Source of the DNA: a virus
Length of the DNA: 49,177 nucleotides
Virus record (IMG/VR): IMGVR_UViG_3300048925_000617
Span: 1 to 49,177 of that record
Strand: one strand, 5' to 3'
Every line of letters begins with the position of its first letter. Position 1 is the first letter of the stretch. Below, piece by piece: positions 26,308-33,971 of this stretch. The position numbers were made by a program, and so were the translations under genes. The notes beneath the pieces were generated by a model, which made no database searches, had not been told where the DNA came from, and saw only the letters and a program-made list of their open reading frames with translations.

Positions 26308-26353
26308 AACACAACATATTTGTTGTGTTTTGAACCTTCTGTGTTATTATAAT
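26308..26353 (+). promoter_or_regulatory. hicAB promoter and operator
   Basis: A perfect inverted repeat AACACAACA-TATT-TGTTGTGTT lies just upstream of a TATAAT -10 hexamer (26348-26353) and about 30 bases before hicA. It is a likely HicB autoregulatory operator. No consensus -35 is visible, so the promoter may lean on the -10. Confidence 0.7.
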
Positions 26354-26380
26354 TCCATCATCAACGAACAGGAGGATTCA

Positions 26381-26563
26381 GTGAAATACAGCGAGTTCCT
26401 TCGCTGGTTAAAGCCCCAAGGAGTCACGATTGAAAATGCCAGAGGTGGTGGAAGTCACCGGAAAGCAACAATCAACGGAAGGATGTCAATCTTCCCCTTC
26501 CACGGCTCAAAGGAGATACCAGAGGGAACAAGAAAATCGATAATTAAGGATCTGGGGCTTTAG
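26381..26563 (+). CDS. hicA: HicA-type mRNA interferase toxin
   Basis: 60 aa from a GTG start with AGGAGG upstream. The dsRBD-like fold of HicA is shown by KYSEFLRWLKPQGVTIENA, the GGSHRK catalytic-His motif and the IPEGTRKSIIKDLGL end. It cleaves mRNA unless bound by HicB. It is antisense to late transcripts, between the late promoter and the lysis genes. Confidence 0.92.
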   Translation: MKYSEFLRWLKPQGVTIENARGGGSHRKATINGRMSIFPFHGSKEIPEGTRKSIIKDLGL

Positions 26564-26622
26564 GCCCCACCCTTTTCGACACTGAATCTGGTCATTGAGA
26601 CCATAACCGGAAAGAGGCATTT

Positions 26623-27051
26623 ATGTTTAAGTACCCTGCATCAGTATCTTTCGATGAAGATACGGGCCAATACGAAATCGCTTATCGTGATTTCAACAAT
26701 CTTCACTCTGTCGCTTTAACAGAGGATGACATCGAGCTGGAGGCGCGGGACGGCATCACAGCATTCATTGGCGATCTGATTGATTCACGCATACCAATTC
26801 CAGAGCCATCCACAGCGCTGGAAGGTGAGATTGTTATTCACCTACCCGTTCTGACATGCCTCAAAGCCGCGCTTCACAATGCGATGATCAGCACCGGAAC
26901 TCGCAAGGCAGATCTGGCAAGAAAGCTTAACCAGAAAGGCCCGCAGATTGACCGTCTGCTTGACGTTAGTCACGCATCCAAAGTCGAGACACTGGAACAA
27001 GCCTTATATCTTCTCGGATATGAGGTTTCAGTGTCTGTTTCGCGCAATTAA
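26623..27051 (+). CDS. hicB: HicB-type antitoxin
   Basis: 142 aa. The N terminus is the degraded RNase-H-like HicB domain (FKYPASVSFDEDTGQYEIAY); the C terminus is a helix-turn-helix (TRKADLARKLNQKGPQIDRLL) for autoregulation. A 59-base gap follows hicA. It neutralises HicA and probably binds the AACACAACA repeat upstream. Confidence 0.92.
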   Translation: MFKYPASVSFDEDTGQYEIAYRDFNNLHSVALTEDDIELEARDGITAFIGDLIDSRIPIPEPSTALEGEIVIHLPVLTCLKAALHNAMISTGTRKADLARKLNQKGPQIDRLLDVSHASKVETLEQALYLLGYEVSVSVSRN

Positions 27052-27092
27052 CAGCTAGGCGTTTAAGCCGTTGAGTTGTCAGCGGCTTAAAT

Positions 27093-27116
27093 AAAAAAGC
27101 TCACAGCGAAGTGAGC
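27093..27116 (-). terminator. Intrinsic terminator in the late leader
   Basis: Minus strand GCTCAC-TTCGCT-GTGAGC followed by TTTTTT, 55 bases past structured RNA copy B and just beyond the hicB stop. It would stop late transcription before the lysis genes unless Q-modified polymerase reads through. Confidence 0.85.
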
Positions 27117-27171
27117 AATTGAGGGTATAACTTGCGCGAGGCGCTTATGGTCCCAGGTAGCGGGATTTGGC

Positions 27172-27285
27172 GTGGTGGCCGGTGCTGATCTCCGGCATGT
27201 AGATGAACTACCCGTCGTCGCCATGGGGAGCTATTACCTCACCATCTAGCTGATAGGTTAGCGCATCAGCCTGCGCATTCACCAC
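27172..27285 (-). ncRNA. Structured RNA element, copy B
   Basis: Minus strand element of 114 nt in the late leader: closing stem GTGGTG/CACCAC, 5' hairpin GCGCA-GGCTGA-TGCGC, a core with a TAGATG/CATCTA stem, and 3' hairpin GCCGG-AGATCAGCA-CCGGC. The loops are complementary (GCTGAT with ATCAGC). The 3' stem differs from copy A by a paired change (U-A to G-C at its base). It lies between the tR' terminator and the next terminator, so it would be made only by readthrough from the late promoter. Confidence 0.65.
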
Positions 27286-27395
27286 AACGGAAAGAGCACT
27301 CAGTTGTACCGGTCAGTTGTGCCACTAAGAAATGCTTTCGCAGACCGTTAAGCTCTTTACTGGTTCTTTAATGCTCTTACCTGTTGTGCAGATAC

Positions 27396-27424
27396 GAAAA
27401 AGCCACCGGCGTTAACCAGTGGCT
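27396..27424 (-). terminator. tR'-like terminator close to the late promoter
   Basis: Minus strand AGCCAC-TGG-loop-CC-GGTGGCT followed by TTTTTC. It lies about 60-90 bases after the predicted late promoter, like the terminator beyond lambda pR', and would be a first target of Q readthrough. Confidence 0.8.
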
Positions 27425-27489
27425 CTGCATTCTTTGGTGTTTTTCGTTTCACCGCGCTCTTTCGCCTTTGACGTCCGAGCATACAGTGA

Positions 27490-27517
27490 ATTATGCACTT
27501 CTATTTCGCGAAATCAA
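27490..27517 (-). promoter_or_regulatory. Predicted late promoter pR'
   Basis: Minus strand TTGATT, 16 bases, CATAAT, just after the Q-like gene and before a terminator: the lambda arrangement. It would drive lysis and all structural genes leftward. The region 27286-27489 holds this leader and no gene I can support. Confidence 0.7.
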
Positions 27518-27540
27518 TATATTTAGAAAATATTTTTGAT

Positions 27541-28164
27541 TCATGCCGCAATGAGAGCGTTCTCATTCTCCATTTCTCTTCTCAGAGCATAAAACATTTC
27601 CGCTTCGAATACTTTCTCGCACCAGACTACCCGGCGGCGACATTGCTGGATGTCGGCACCAGTCATGCGGCTAATTGCTGATGCGATATGTTGAGTGCAG
27701 TTGCGTTCACAATATCGTTTAATGGCGTAATCGCGGACCGGGCTTTCCCGATGGAACAGTTTTACGATCACCTTTTCCACGAAAGCAGCATCATCTGATT
27801 CTTTGGCGAGAGCGATGATGTTGCTGGCTGATGACTGAGGGATAACCAGTTCGCGAGCTTTCTTATAGAGTTCCTCACCTCTAAGCGCCCCACCCTCGTT
27901 GCTGTAGAGCCATTTAACCAGGCTTTCAATCTGCTCGCCTTTATCAGGACTCCACTGACTTCGGATCATCAGCCGGCCAATGACGTTAATCGCACCAGGA
28001 GGGGAATCATCACCGAAGTTGATACGACCCCATACGGACATCATGTACTGAACCCATGCGCGTTGTTTTGTGGTGATGGTTTTCTTCGGGTGCTTCCAGA
28101 CGCGGCGGAAATGGGCGTCATCGACAAAGTTAACCATGGAGTAGATTGGTGTTAGCTTTCTCAT
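27541..28164 (-). CDS. DUF1133-like late antiterminator (Q analogue)
   Basis: 207 aa, MRKLTPIYSMVNFVDDAHFR onward, with TITTKQRAWVQYMMSVWGR and CRRRVVWCEKVFEAEMFYALR blocks typical of DUF1133 proteins annotated as Q. It lies at the end of the nin-like region directly upstream of the late promoter and terminator. It would load on RNA polymerase at that promoter and let it ignore the terminators in the late operon. Confidence 0.8.
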   Translation of the reverse strand: MRKLTPIYSMVNFVDDAHFRRVWKHPKKTITTKQRAWVQYMMSVWGRINFGDDSPPGAINVIGRLMIRSQWSPDKGEQIESLVKWLYSNEGGALRGEELYKKARELVIPQSSASNIIALAKESDDAAFVEKVIVKLFHRESPVRDYAIKRYCERNCTQHIASAISRMTGADIQQCRRRVVWCEKVFEAEMFYALRREMENENALIAA

Positions 28165-28277
28165 GCGGCGGCCCTCTCTGGCTGTTTGGTTTTGGTCTGG
28201 TTGTGACTGGCGAACGGCGGTAACTCAGAGCGCCTGATGCTTTCAAGCTGGTAGCGCAGGAAGTCGGAGAAGGTCAT
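28161..28277 (-). CDS. Small coupled protein before Q
   Basis: 38 aa, MTFSDFLRYQLESIRRSELP onward. Start and stop both overlap the neighbours (ATGA type), so it is read in a chain from ninG to Q. Function unknown. Confidence 0.6.
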   Translation of the reverse strand: MTFSDFLRYQLESIRRSELPPFASHNQTKTKQPERAAA

Positions 28278-28453
28278 TGCTGCCTCCGTAAAGCGGCTTC
28301 AAGCTCTTCTTGAGGAATGGATAGCAGTGCCGATCTTTGCTGCCTGGTAATGTTCCTCATGCCCATAAAAACAATCCCTGCAGGTGTGCGGACGGCAGCA
28401 ACATGCTTTGAACGATACCAGTTAAGTAGCACTACTGTGTTATGGATGCTCAT
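28274..28453 (-). CDS. Small nin-region protein
   Basis: 59 aa, MSIHNTVVLLNWYRSKHVAA onward, ending in a helical IPQEELEAALRRQQ. Its ATG overlaps the ninG stop as ATGA, and its stop overlaps the next start. It does not match the NinE, NinF or NinH sequences I know. Confidence 0.6.
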   Translation of the reverse strand: MSIHNTVVLLNWYRSKHVAAVRTPAGIVFMGMRNITRQQRSALLSIPQEELEAALRRQQ

Positions 28454-29043
28454 GCTGCCTCCTGTCGACGGGCACGGCGCTTCTCCAGCGCACGGGCTTT
28501 GCGGGTGAAGATGGATTTGATGCGTTGCAAATATGGGATGTCGAATTTGCGGGTAGAGTTGTCGTTGTTCAGTGCTTCAACTTTCTCCGCTCCGATGCGT
28601 TCAATCAGGCCCAGCTCGAAAGCCTTCTGCGCGCCAGACTGGTTTCGGTTGCAGCGAACACACTGGCCTGCAGTGTTGTGGAGGTTGAATGATAAGTGCG
28701 CCGCTGCTCCGCGTGACCGGTAGTGACCGCAATCCATGGTTCCGCCAAACTTCTGCTCTGGCGTGGCTCCACAGCTGATGCAAGGCAGTCCGGCATCACG
28801 CAGACGCACGTACTTATTGAACGCGGCCTGAGCCTCTTTCTTCCACTGCGGCTTGGTCTTGAGCGCCACCTTGCGAACCTTCAGTTCACGGCGTTCCTGA
28901 GCGGCTTCATCCTTGCGCTTCTTATCCAGCTTAATCTGACTGTACTGGTAACCGTGATCGGGGCAGCACCACCAGACGTTGTCGTACATGGCGATGAATT
29001 TCTCTTTGCAGATTTTGCAGGTGCGGCGAGACGGCTTACGCAT
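28450..29043 (-). CDS. ninG: NinG (Rap) recombination protein
   Basis: 197 aa from MRKPSRRTCKICKEKF; an upstream in-frame Met would run inside ninB. It has the zinc-binding CKICKEKF and CCPDHGYQ and the HNH-like core ISCGATPEQKFGGTMDCGHYRSRG with CVRCNRNQSGA, as in lambda Rap, a Holliday-junction endonuclease that aids Red-type recombination. Start overlaps ninB by 8 bases. Confidence 0.92.
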   Translation of the reverse strand: MRKPSRRTCKICKEKFIAMYDNVWWCCPDHGYQYSQIKLDKKRKDEAAQERRELKVRKVALKTKPQWKKEAQAAFNKYVRLRDAGLPCISCGATPEQKFGGTMDCGHYRSRGAAAHLSFNLHNTAGQCVRCNRNQSGAQKAFELGLIERIGAEKVEALNNDNSTRKFDIPYLQRIKSIFTRKARALEKRRARRQEAA

Positions 29044-29485
29044 TGCGATCACCCCACTGCTTGGCCCACTCGATTTCGATGCGGGACTTCTCGCTGAATT
29101 TGACGTTCTGCTGAGTACCGAACCAGTAGATAGCCTCAATGACTTCCACCATCTGGCGAACTGTCATCTTGCTGGTACGCTGTCCGAACATCACAATGCC
29201 CCCGTCGATACCCGGAGCCATGCGTTGCTCTTGTTTCTTGGACTTGGCGACCATTGCTGTAATCAGGTCCTTCCAGTCATCGGAATCGTATTTGTTTCCG
29301 AACCAGATAACCTGGTCAGAGAGGTCTTTCAGAAGCGGCCACATTTTTTTGTTCTGAATGGCGGTGCGGGTCATCTCCTTGATATCGAGAATCAGCGGTC
29401 GCTTGGCGTCCACCGGCAGCTCCCGGATGAAGTTGATAGCGTTTTGTTTGATGGTGTCGTTGACGAGGTGGAATTGCTGTTTCAT
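29036..29485 (-). CDS. ninB: NinB recombination mediator (Orf)
   Basis: 149 aa from MKQQFHLVNDTIKQNAINFI, close to lambda NinB in length (146). Blocks DAKRPLILDIKEMTRTAIQNKK and MVEVIEAIYWFGTQQNVKF fit this family, which helps load recombinase on SSB-coated DNA. It overlaps ninG. Confidence 0.9.
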   Translation of the reverse strand: MKQQFHLVNDTIKQNAINFIRELPVDAKRPLILDIKEMTRTAIQNKKMWPLLKDLSDQVIWFGNKYDSDDWKDLITAMVAKSKKQEQRMAPGIDGGIVMFGQRTSKMTVRQMVEVIEAIYWFGTQQNVKFSEKSRIEIEWAKQWGDRNA

Positions 29486-29577
29486 ACGCCACCTCCGATA
29501 GGTGACGCAGAATGCAGAAAATCGCAGGTGCATTGCTGCATCTGTGACAGGTGAATACGTTCAGATTGTGGCGTCAT
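29482..29577 (-). CDS. Possible 31-aa peptide coupled to ninB
   Basis: MTPQSERIHLSQMQQCTCD onward, 31 aa. Its TGA overlaps the ninB ATG (ATGA). A GGGGAC stretch lies upstream. The coupling supports it; size and lack of a known family weaken it. It could be a leader peptide. Confidence 0.4.
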   Translation of the reverse strand: MTPQSERIHLSQMQQCTCDFLHSASPIGGGV

Positions 29578-29689
29578 AATGTCCCCATTAGACGCAGAGG
29601 TCACCGCCGGGCGTTCAACTCCGACGGTGATTTAAGTTTGCCAGGATTTAAGTTGAAGTCAAATGTTGCTTGACGTTGTGCAGAATGGG

Positions 29690-30052
29690 TTAGGCATCGC
29701 TCAGCTCTCCAACCCGAGACTCAAAGCAAATGTCGTCGTAACGCTTTTCTTTTTCCCACGCATCGAAATCAGACTGAGAGACCTCTTCGACGCGAAACAC
29801 GACACCTACTATTCCTGTGCATTTGTTAACGTATTCCCCGCCATCCTCCAGAGAGTTTTCGATAACCAAGTCAACCGTTTCCCTCAAGCATACCAGGGCA
29901 CATTTAAGGTCTTTGAAATATCGATGCTCTGTCATGCAGGATGTTACGCGATAGGTGATTACTTTCTGCTCTCCCTCTCTGCGCTTTTGCTCCCGCTCAA
30001 TTGCATTGCGCATGTCAGCGAGTTCATGCTTGCTCATGGCTGAGTAGTCCAT
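29690..30052 (-). CDS. Phage accessory protein, unknown
   Basis: 120 aa from MDYSAMSKHELADMRNAIER; start and upstream stop share TGATG. The helical N terminus is followed by a small alpha/beta part (VITYRVTSCMTEHRYFKD). The gap after its end (29578-29689) holds nothing I can support. Function unknown. Confidence 0.68.
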   Translation of the reverse strand: MDYSAMSKHELADMRNAIEREQKRREGEQKVITYRVTSCMTEHRYFKDLKCALVCLRETVDLVIENSLEDGGEYVNKCTGIVGVVFRVEEVSQSDFDAWEKEKRYDDICFESRVGELSDA

Positions 30053-30381
30053 CACTTCACCTCCCGCTGCGGTTCTGAATTGCTGCAAATCGGCAAAATA
30101 ACTTTCTCACCATTGATGATAAAATTAAGGTCACTACCTGTTTCGTAAAACTCTTTAATCCTCGGGAATATCTTTTGACAAATTCTGGCGAGTAATACGT
30201 AACCGGTTATTTCAAGTTTATCGTTAAAGTCAGGCTGTGGTCCCGATCCTGTGCCGACAATATCAATGTCTACATCGCAGCGCTCTAATGACATGAAGAC
30301 CTCTCCGTTGCTGTCGGCAGTGAATGTGACAGAGCCAAGTTCTTTCACTTCTGCCTTGATAGTGCCTATGATCTTTTTCAT
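30052..30381 (-). CDS. Phage accessory protein, unknown
   Basis: 109 aa, MKKIIGTIKAEVKELGSVTF onward, beta-rich with a late LNFIINGEKVILPICSN. Coupled on both sides by start-stop overlaps. Function unknown. Confidence 0.65.
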   Translation of the reverse strand: MKKIIGTIKAEVKELGSVTFTADSNGEVFMSLERCDVDIDIVGTGSGPQPDFNDKLEITGYVLLARICQKIFPRIKEFYETGSDLNFIINGEKVILPICSNSEPQREVK

Positions 30382-30677
30382 AACTTTCCTCCACTTACCC
30401 AGTCTGTTTTGGTAGTGCGAGGAACAGATAGTCCATTAAGGTTATAGTAATTTACTTTTGAGTTAAGTGTCCACTCTGGTAAGGCTTCATGCTCATGGTC
30501 TGGTAAGTATGCGTCGTCAAGAATCGAAAAAACGTTCATTAAGGTTTCGAAAGTTGCGCCTTTAGGAATCGTGACTCTTCCGCCATTTATTGAAATATCA
30601 CATGGTAATTTCAGTTGCGCCGAAACTGGCATCTTTCCAAGTTCAGCAAACTCTTCAGACTGATTGAATGTTGGCAT
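30378..30677 (-). CDS. Phage accessory protein, unknown
   Basis: 99 aa from MPTFNQSEEFAELGKMPVSA (ATG 30677; a GTG one codon earlier is possible). Its ATG overlaps the stop of the small membrane gene as TGATG, with GAGGTG as ribosome site. Function unknown. Confidence 0.65.
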   Translation of the reverse strand: MPTFNQSEEFAELGKMPVSAQLKLPCDISINGGRVTIPKGATFETLMNVFSILDDAYLPDHEHEALPEWTLNSKVNYYNLNGLSVPRTTKTDWVSGGKL

Positions 30678-30847
30678 CACTTCACCTCGCTACATGTTGA
30701 ATAGGTGCTATTCCTTTCATGGTTCGTCGCCTCACAAACCAGCAGCAGACCAACAAGGCAAGCGACGATGCATAAAATATCCAAGCGTTTCTTTGTGCTC
30801 CATGCAGCCAGCCCTATGCATGCTATTGCGGAAATCCAGAGGATCAT
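30677..30847 (-). CDS. Small membrane protein with two hydrophobic segments
   Basis: 56 aa, MILWISAIACIGLAAW, a KKRL turn, then ILCIVACLVGLLLVC. Two short helices with a basic loop suggest an inner-membrane hairpin protein. It is tightly packed between two genes (start 3 bases after a stop, stop overlapping the next ATG). Function unknown; holin-like size but in the early operon. Confidence 0.6.
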   Translation of the reverse strand: MILWISAIACIGLAAWSTKKRLDILCIVACLVGLLLVCEATNHERNSTYSTCSEVK

Positions 30848-30849
30848 GC

Positions 30850-31434
30850 TCACGATTGAACCTCCTGCTGCGGTGCTGCTGCGATCATCGAGGCGCGATC
30901 GACTTCACTATCACCAAAAATTGCAGCCTCCAGCACGTCGATGGCCTGCGATGGTGAGTAAGCGTATTTATCGAATGCCGGGCCTTTGATGCGCTGTGCA
31001 ATTTTAAACAGGCGCTTTTCCTGAGCGTGGTAGAGGTCTGATAAAACCTGATTGTCGAACGCAAGCTTATCCTGGCTTACGGCTTTACCCTGCATGGTGG
31101 CGCGGCAGGCTTTCCAGCCCTCCCATCTATTAACGAATTTGTGGGCATCCCACGCGTTGTAAGCAGTGCAGCAGTATCCCGCTCCGCATCGTTCGGCGTG
31201 TAGTGGGATAGGAAATGCAGCTTCGAACTCGTCACGATGGTCGACAGTTTCATCGGGTAATGACGGCGCTTCGAGCGATGCCAGCGCGATACGCGCCAGC
31301 TCCAACACCACTTCAGGCGTTATTTTTTCACTGAAGTGCGCACGCGCTTTCTTTTCCGACCATACGACCGGCCACAAAACTTCTTTCGCAGCTGCTTCAA
31401 TTTGATGCAACTGCTCTTTGGTGAATGTGGTCAT
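30850..31434 (-). CDS. Ea22/Ead-like accessory protein
   Basis: 194 aa, MTTFTKEQLHQIEAAAKEVLWP onward, with VVLELARIALASLEA and a late AIDVLEAAIFGDSEVDRASMIAAAPQ, the modular patterns of Ea22/Ead-type proteins in lambdoid early regions. These proteins swap modules often. Function in phage growth unknown. Start overlaps the previous stop (ATGA). Confidence 0.65.
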   Translation of the reverse strand: MTTFTKEQLHQIEAAAKEVLWPVVWSEKKARAHFSEKITPEVVLELARIALASLEAPSLPDETVDHRDEFEAAFPIPLHAERCGAGYCCTAYNAWDAHKFVNRWEGWKACRATMQGKAVSQDKLAFDNQVLSDLYHAQEKRLFKIAQRIKGPAFDKYAYSPSQAIDVLEAAIFGDSEVDRASMIAAAPQQEVQS

Positions 31435-31667
31435 GCTGTCGCTCCTACCTCACGGAATAATACTGATTGTTGAAATCCTGTCAGGAACCAGATCCCATCA
31501 GCACGCAGACTCATTTCATACCAGTCCTCAGGATTCAGATCGGAAACGAGGTTATCACCGCATATGCAGGTATCAGGCCCGCGCTTTTCAGAGTCGTAAA
31601 TTTCACCAGGGAGGAACCATTCCGGGTTCTCTGAATGTACACACACCATTTTTTTTACGTTCCCCAT
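31431..31667 (-). CDS. Phage accessory protein, unknown
   Basis: 78 aa from MGNVKKMVCVHSENPEWFLP, with AAGGAGAG just upstream; an upstream in-frame Met lies within the preceding gene. It has a beta pattern (EWFLPGEIYDSE) and a CICGD Cys pair. I do not recognise it. Confidence 0.7.
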   Translation of the reverse strand: MGNVKKMVCVHSENPEWFLPGEIYDSEKRGPDTCICGDNLVSDLNPEDWYEMSLRADGIWFLTGFQQSVLFREVGATA

Positions 31668-31668
31668 A

Positions 31669-31968
31669 TCACTCTCCTTTGGTGGTGATGCCAGCGGCGT
31701 TTTTGATACCAACTGAGTCCAAGGCCTTAAACACTGCACTGCGATAAGTTTCTTCACGAAATACAAATCGTCCGTTGAAGTTCAGCCAAAATGCATCATC
31801 TGATACGCTAGGAACAATTACCGAGCGCGCCTCCAGCTCAGCAATCCGCCGTTCTGAGGCTTCCAGCTCATCCAGCAGCGCCAGCGCTAACTTCCGGAGG
31901 TGGTGGTTACTTCCTATTGCTGGGTTTGAAAGTTCTTTGCGTAATGCGCGTTTGTCGATGTTGCTCAT
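31669..31968 (-). CDS. Small Ea22-like helical protein
   Basis: 99 aa. MSNIDKRALRKELSNPAIGS then LALALLDELEASERRIAELEAR, the coiled-coil module common to Ea22-like proteins, and a C-terminal part (DDAFWLNFNGRFVFREETY). Start overlaps the PP-loop gene's stop. Probably a module-shuffled relative of Ea22. Confidence 0.65.
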   Translation of the reverse strand: MSNIDKRALRKELSNPAIGSNHHLRKLALALLDELEASERRIAELEARSVIVPSVSDDAFWLNFNGRFVFREETYRSAVFKALDSVGIKNAAGITTKGE

Positions 31969-32927
31969 TGGGCGGCCTCATCATCGGGGATGTATTTGAC
32001 GTTTATCAGGTCAAGGGCTTTACCCATACCCATGCGGTCAATAACTATGGAGTGCTGCCGGGGGTGAGTGATGGCCATACGTTGAAAACGGTTCATTCCT
32101 TTTTCCATATGGACACCAAATCCGCAGAACATACAGCCAGTTCTTTTCTCTGCCGGGACGTGCCGCCCATTTACCTCCCTGTCGTAATACACTTCGCAAA
32201 TTTCCACTCCGCGGGTGTTTATGTATTCCCAGACATCGCTTTCAAGCCAGAACAACATGGGAGCGCAGTTTGGCCTCTTTCCATCATAAACGTTGCATTG
32301 AGTACGCATTTCACGTGCTCCACCTTCGTCGGCCATGATTGCGCTGATACCGTGCCGCCCGGTTTCCTTCGCGTAAGTATCCAGCGGCTCTTTTTTGAGA
32401 AAATCGCAGCACAGGTCAGTTATGCGCGGAGCTTCATCGTTGACAAACACTCGCCATTTTTCAGGTATCTTCCATGACTTCGCGAACTGGCCTTTTGAGT
32501 TAATTCCGGTGTTATAAAGCGTGTGCATATTGCTGTTACGACCGGTGTCACCCTCCTGTAAAACCCGAATCATTTTTGCGACTTTCTTGCTACCGATAGG
32601 CAGGCCGTACTCCTTCCAGACCTGGTTAAACGGAACCTTGGGGCGAACCTGAATGACGCCCTCATCATTGCTGGCCTGCGCTCTGACGAAGTCAACAATC
32701 TCGGGCATCTCAAGGCCAGTATTGCTGAAGACAAATGGCATCTTTAATCCCATAGACATGATGATGTGACGTAAGACGGTACTGTCCTTTCCGCCGCTGA
32801 AGGATTGATAAACCTCTCCATCAAAGTGGTCGTAGAAATCACGAATGCGGCGCTTTGTCATCTCAACCTTTGCTTCGAGCGAAAGAGACTGTCGCTGAAG
32901 TAGCTTTTGCTTTTCGTTAGGAGTCAT
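31965..32927 (-). CDS. PP-loop ATPase with CC...CxxC Fe-S motif (PAPS reductase/DndC-like)
   Basis: 320 aa. PP-loop SFSGGKDST at residues 42-50, then FVFSNTGLEMPE. A Cys pair at 173-174 (LCCDF) and CMFC at 265-268 form the CC-xn-CxxC pattern that binds a [4Fe-4S] cluster in APS reductases and DndC. It therefore probably activates sulfate or a nucleotide with ATP. In phages such genes are usually labelled PAPS reductase. A sulfur role on DNA or RNA (phosphorothioation or base thiolation) is possible, but no dnd partners are seen. Coupled to both neighbours. Confidence 0.85.
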   Translation of the reverse strand: MTPNEKQKLLQRQSLSLEAKVEMTKRRIRDFYDHFDGEVYQSFSGGKDSTVLRHIIMSMGLKMPFVFSNTGLEMPEIVDFVRAQASNDEGVIQVRPKVPFNQVWKEYGLPIGSKKVAKMIRVLQEGDTGRNSNMHTLYNTGINSKGQFAKSWKIPEKWRVFVNDEAPRITDLCCDFLKKEPLDTYAKETGRHGISAIMADEGGAREMRTQCNVYDGKRPNCAPMLFWLESDVWEYINTRGVEICEVYYDREVNGRHVPAEKRTGCMFCGFGVHMEKGMNRFQRMAITHPRQHSIVIDRMGMGKALDLINVKYIPDDEAAQ

Positions 32928-33208
32928 GCTGCACGCTCCTGTTTTGGCATCAGCGCTTCACGAACGCATGGTTTGTAGTAGTGGTTGAAGGCGAATCTCA
33001 GGCCGAGTTTTGTTGGTCGCTCCTGCTTTCCGAGTAACCCAAGGCGCGTGCAGATAGTCGTTGCCGTCCAACCAGAGTGATACCCGGCGGCGCGCTTCAT
33101 GACTGTTTCAGCCAAGATGGTACGGAAATCAGTTCGACCGAAATTCGTGTTTTCGAAGGCTGCATTGATAACTTCATCGGTCAGGTGCGTGTCGATAGCG
33201 TTGCTCAT
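32924..33208 (-). CDS. Phage accessory protein, unknown
   Basis: 94 aa, MSNAIDTHLTDEVINAAFEN onward. The segment SGWTATTICTRLGLLGKQER could be a winged-helix or HTH. It is coupled to the PP-loop gene by overlap. Function unknown. Confidence 0.65.
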   Translation of the reverse strand: MSNAIDTHLTDEVINAAFENTNFGRTDFRTILAETVMKRAAGYHSGWTATTICTRLGLLGKQERPTKLGLRFAFNHYYKPCVREALMPKQERAA

Positions 33209-33660
33209 GACTGCACTCCCTGTCGAAGTTGGGCGGCGAACTCGTTAAGCACATCAAACGTGTATCCACTTCCCCAGCGCTCAGATGCCGCATGTTCTAT
33301 TGCACTGGCCCGCACTTCAGCCAGGAAGGCGTCGGTCGATGGGGTTTCGCTATTGCGAAGGGCATCATTGATGATCATCGCGGCCACTCCAGATTGTCCG
33401 GTATCCATCACAGATACATGCTCCATGGTTACGTACATGGCATTCTTCAGCCCCGCATTCTCCGCAGCCAGCTTCTCAACCTGCATCTGCAGATTCTCGA
33501 TAGTCGCATCAGCTGACCGGAACTCGCGCTGAGACTCTGCAAGCTGTTGCTCAAGTGCGGCGTAGTCTTCATGCTTGACCATTGGTCCGTCTTTGCTTTC
33601 GTGCCAATCTGATTTGAAATCGTCGATGTTGGTGTGTGCTGCGTAACGTTTAATGCTCAT
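33205..33660 (-). CDS. Ea22-like coiled-coil protein
   Basis: 151 aa. A Glu/Gln-rich coil (YAALEQQLAESQREFRSADA) precedes TPSTDAFLAEVRASAIEHAA and FAAQLRQG, a C-terminal module shared by many Ea22-type proteins. The GGGAGATAAG site lies upstream. Unknown function. Confidence 0.68.
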   Translation of the reverse strand: MSIKRYAAHTNIDDFKSDWHESKDGPMVKHEDYAALEQQLAESQREFRSADATIENLQMQVEKLAAENAGLKNAMYVTMEHVSVMDTGQSGVAAMIINDALRNSETPSTDAFLAEVRASAIEHAASERWGSGYTFDVLNEFAAQLRQGVQS

Positions 33661-33662
33661 AC

Positions 33663-33971
33663 TTATCTCCCGCTCCGGGCTGAGGCCTGAAGCTGATTAA
33701 ATAGGTTGGTTAGAGGGTTTATGCGGTCATAGTCAGTTATGTCGGGTCTCGCTTTCACCCGGTGCGCAGTGGCGTTACCGTCTGCGGCGTAATACCTGTA
33801 TCGCTTGTCAAACCCTTCGCGACGTAAAGCCCCCTCCCCGTTAAGCTTGGTTAGCGCCGAGGTGACTGAGCATTTAGGAAGCTTGGTGTCGCGGAGTATT
33901 TCTGAGAGGTAACAGCCTGGGTGTTCTGAGACGTACTGGATGAGAGTGGTTATCTGGCCGGTGGCCTTCAT
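33663..33971 (-). CDS. Winged-helix DNA-binding protein
   Basis: 102 aa from MKATGQITTLIQYVSEHPG; the ATG overlaps the preceding stop (ATGA), so the longer in-frame start is rejected. LSEILRDTKLPKCSVTSAL is a winged-helix recognition region and LRREGFDKRYRYYAA its wing. It may be a small regulator of the replication operon. Gene partner unknown. Confidence 0.68.
   Translation of the reverse strand: MKATGQITTLIQYVSEHPGCYLSEILRDTKLPKCSVTSALTKLNGEGALRREGFDKRYRYYAADGNATAHRVKARPDITDYDRINPLTNLFNQLQASARSGR

Noticed and set aside
26623-27051. HicB as a phage repressor rather than an antitoxin
   Set aside because: A clear HicA toxin lies directly upstream and a complete CI/Cro switch exists elsewhere.
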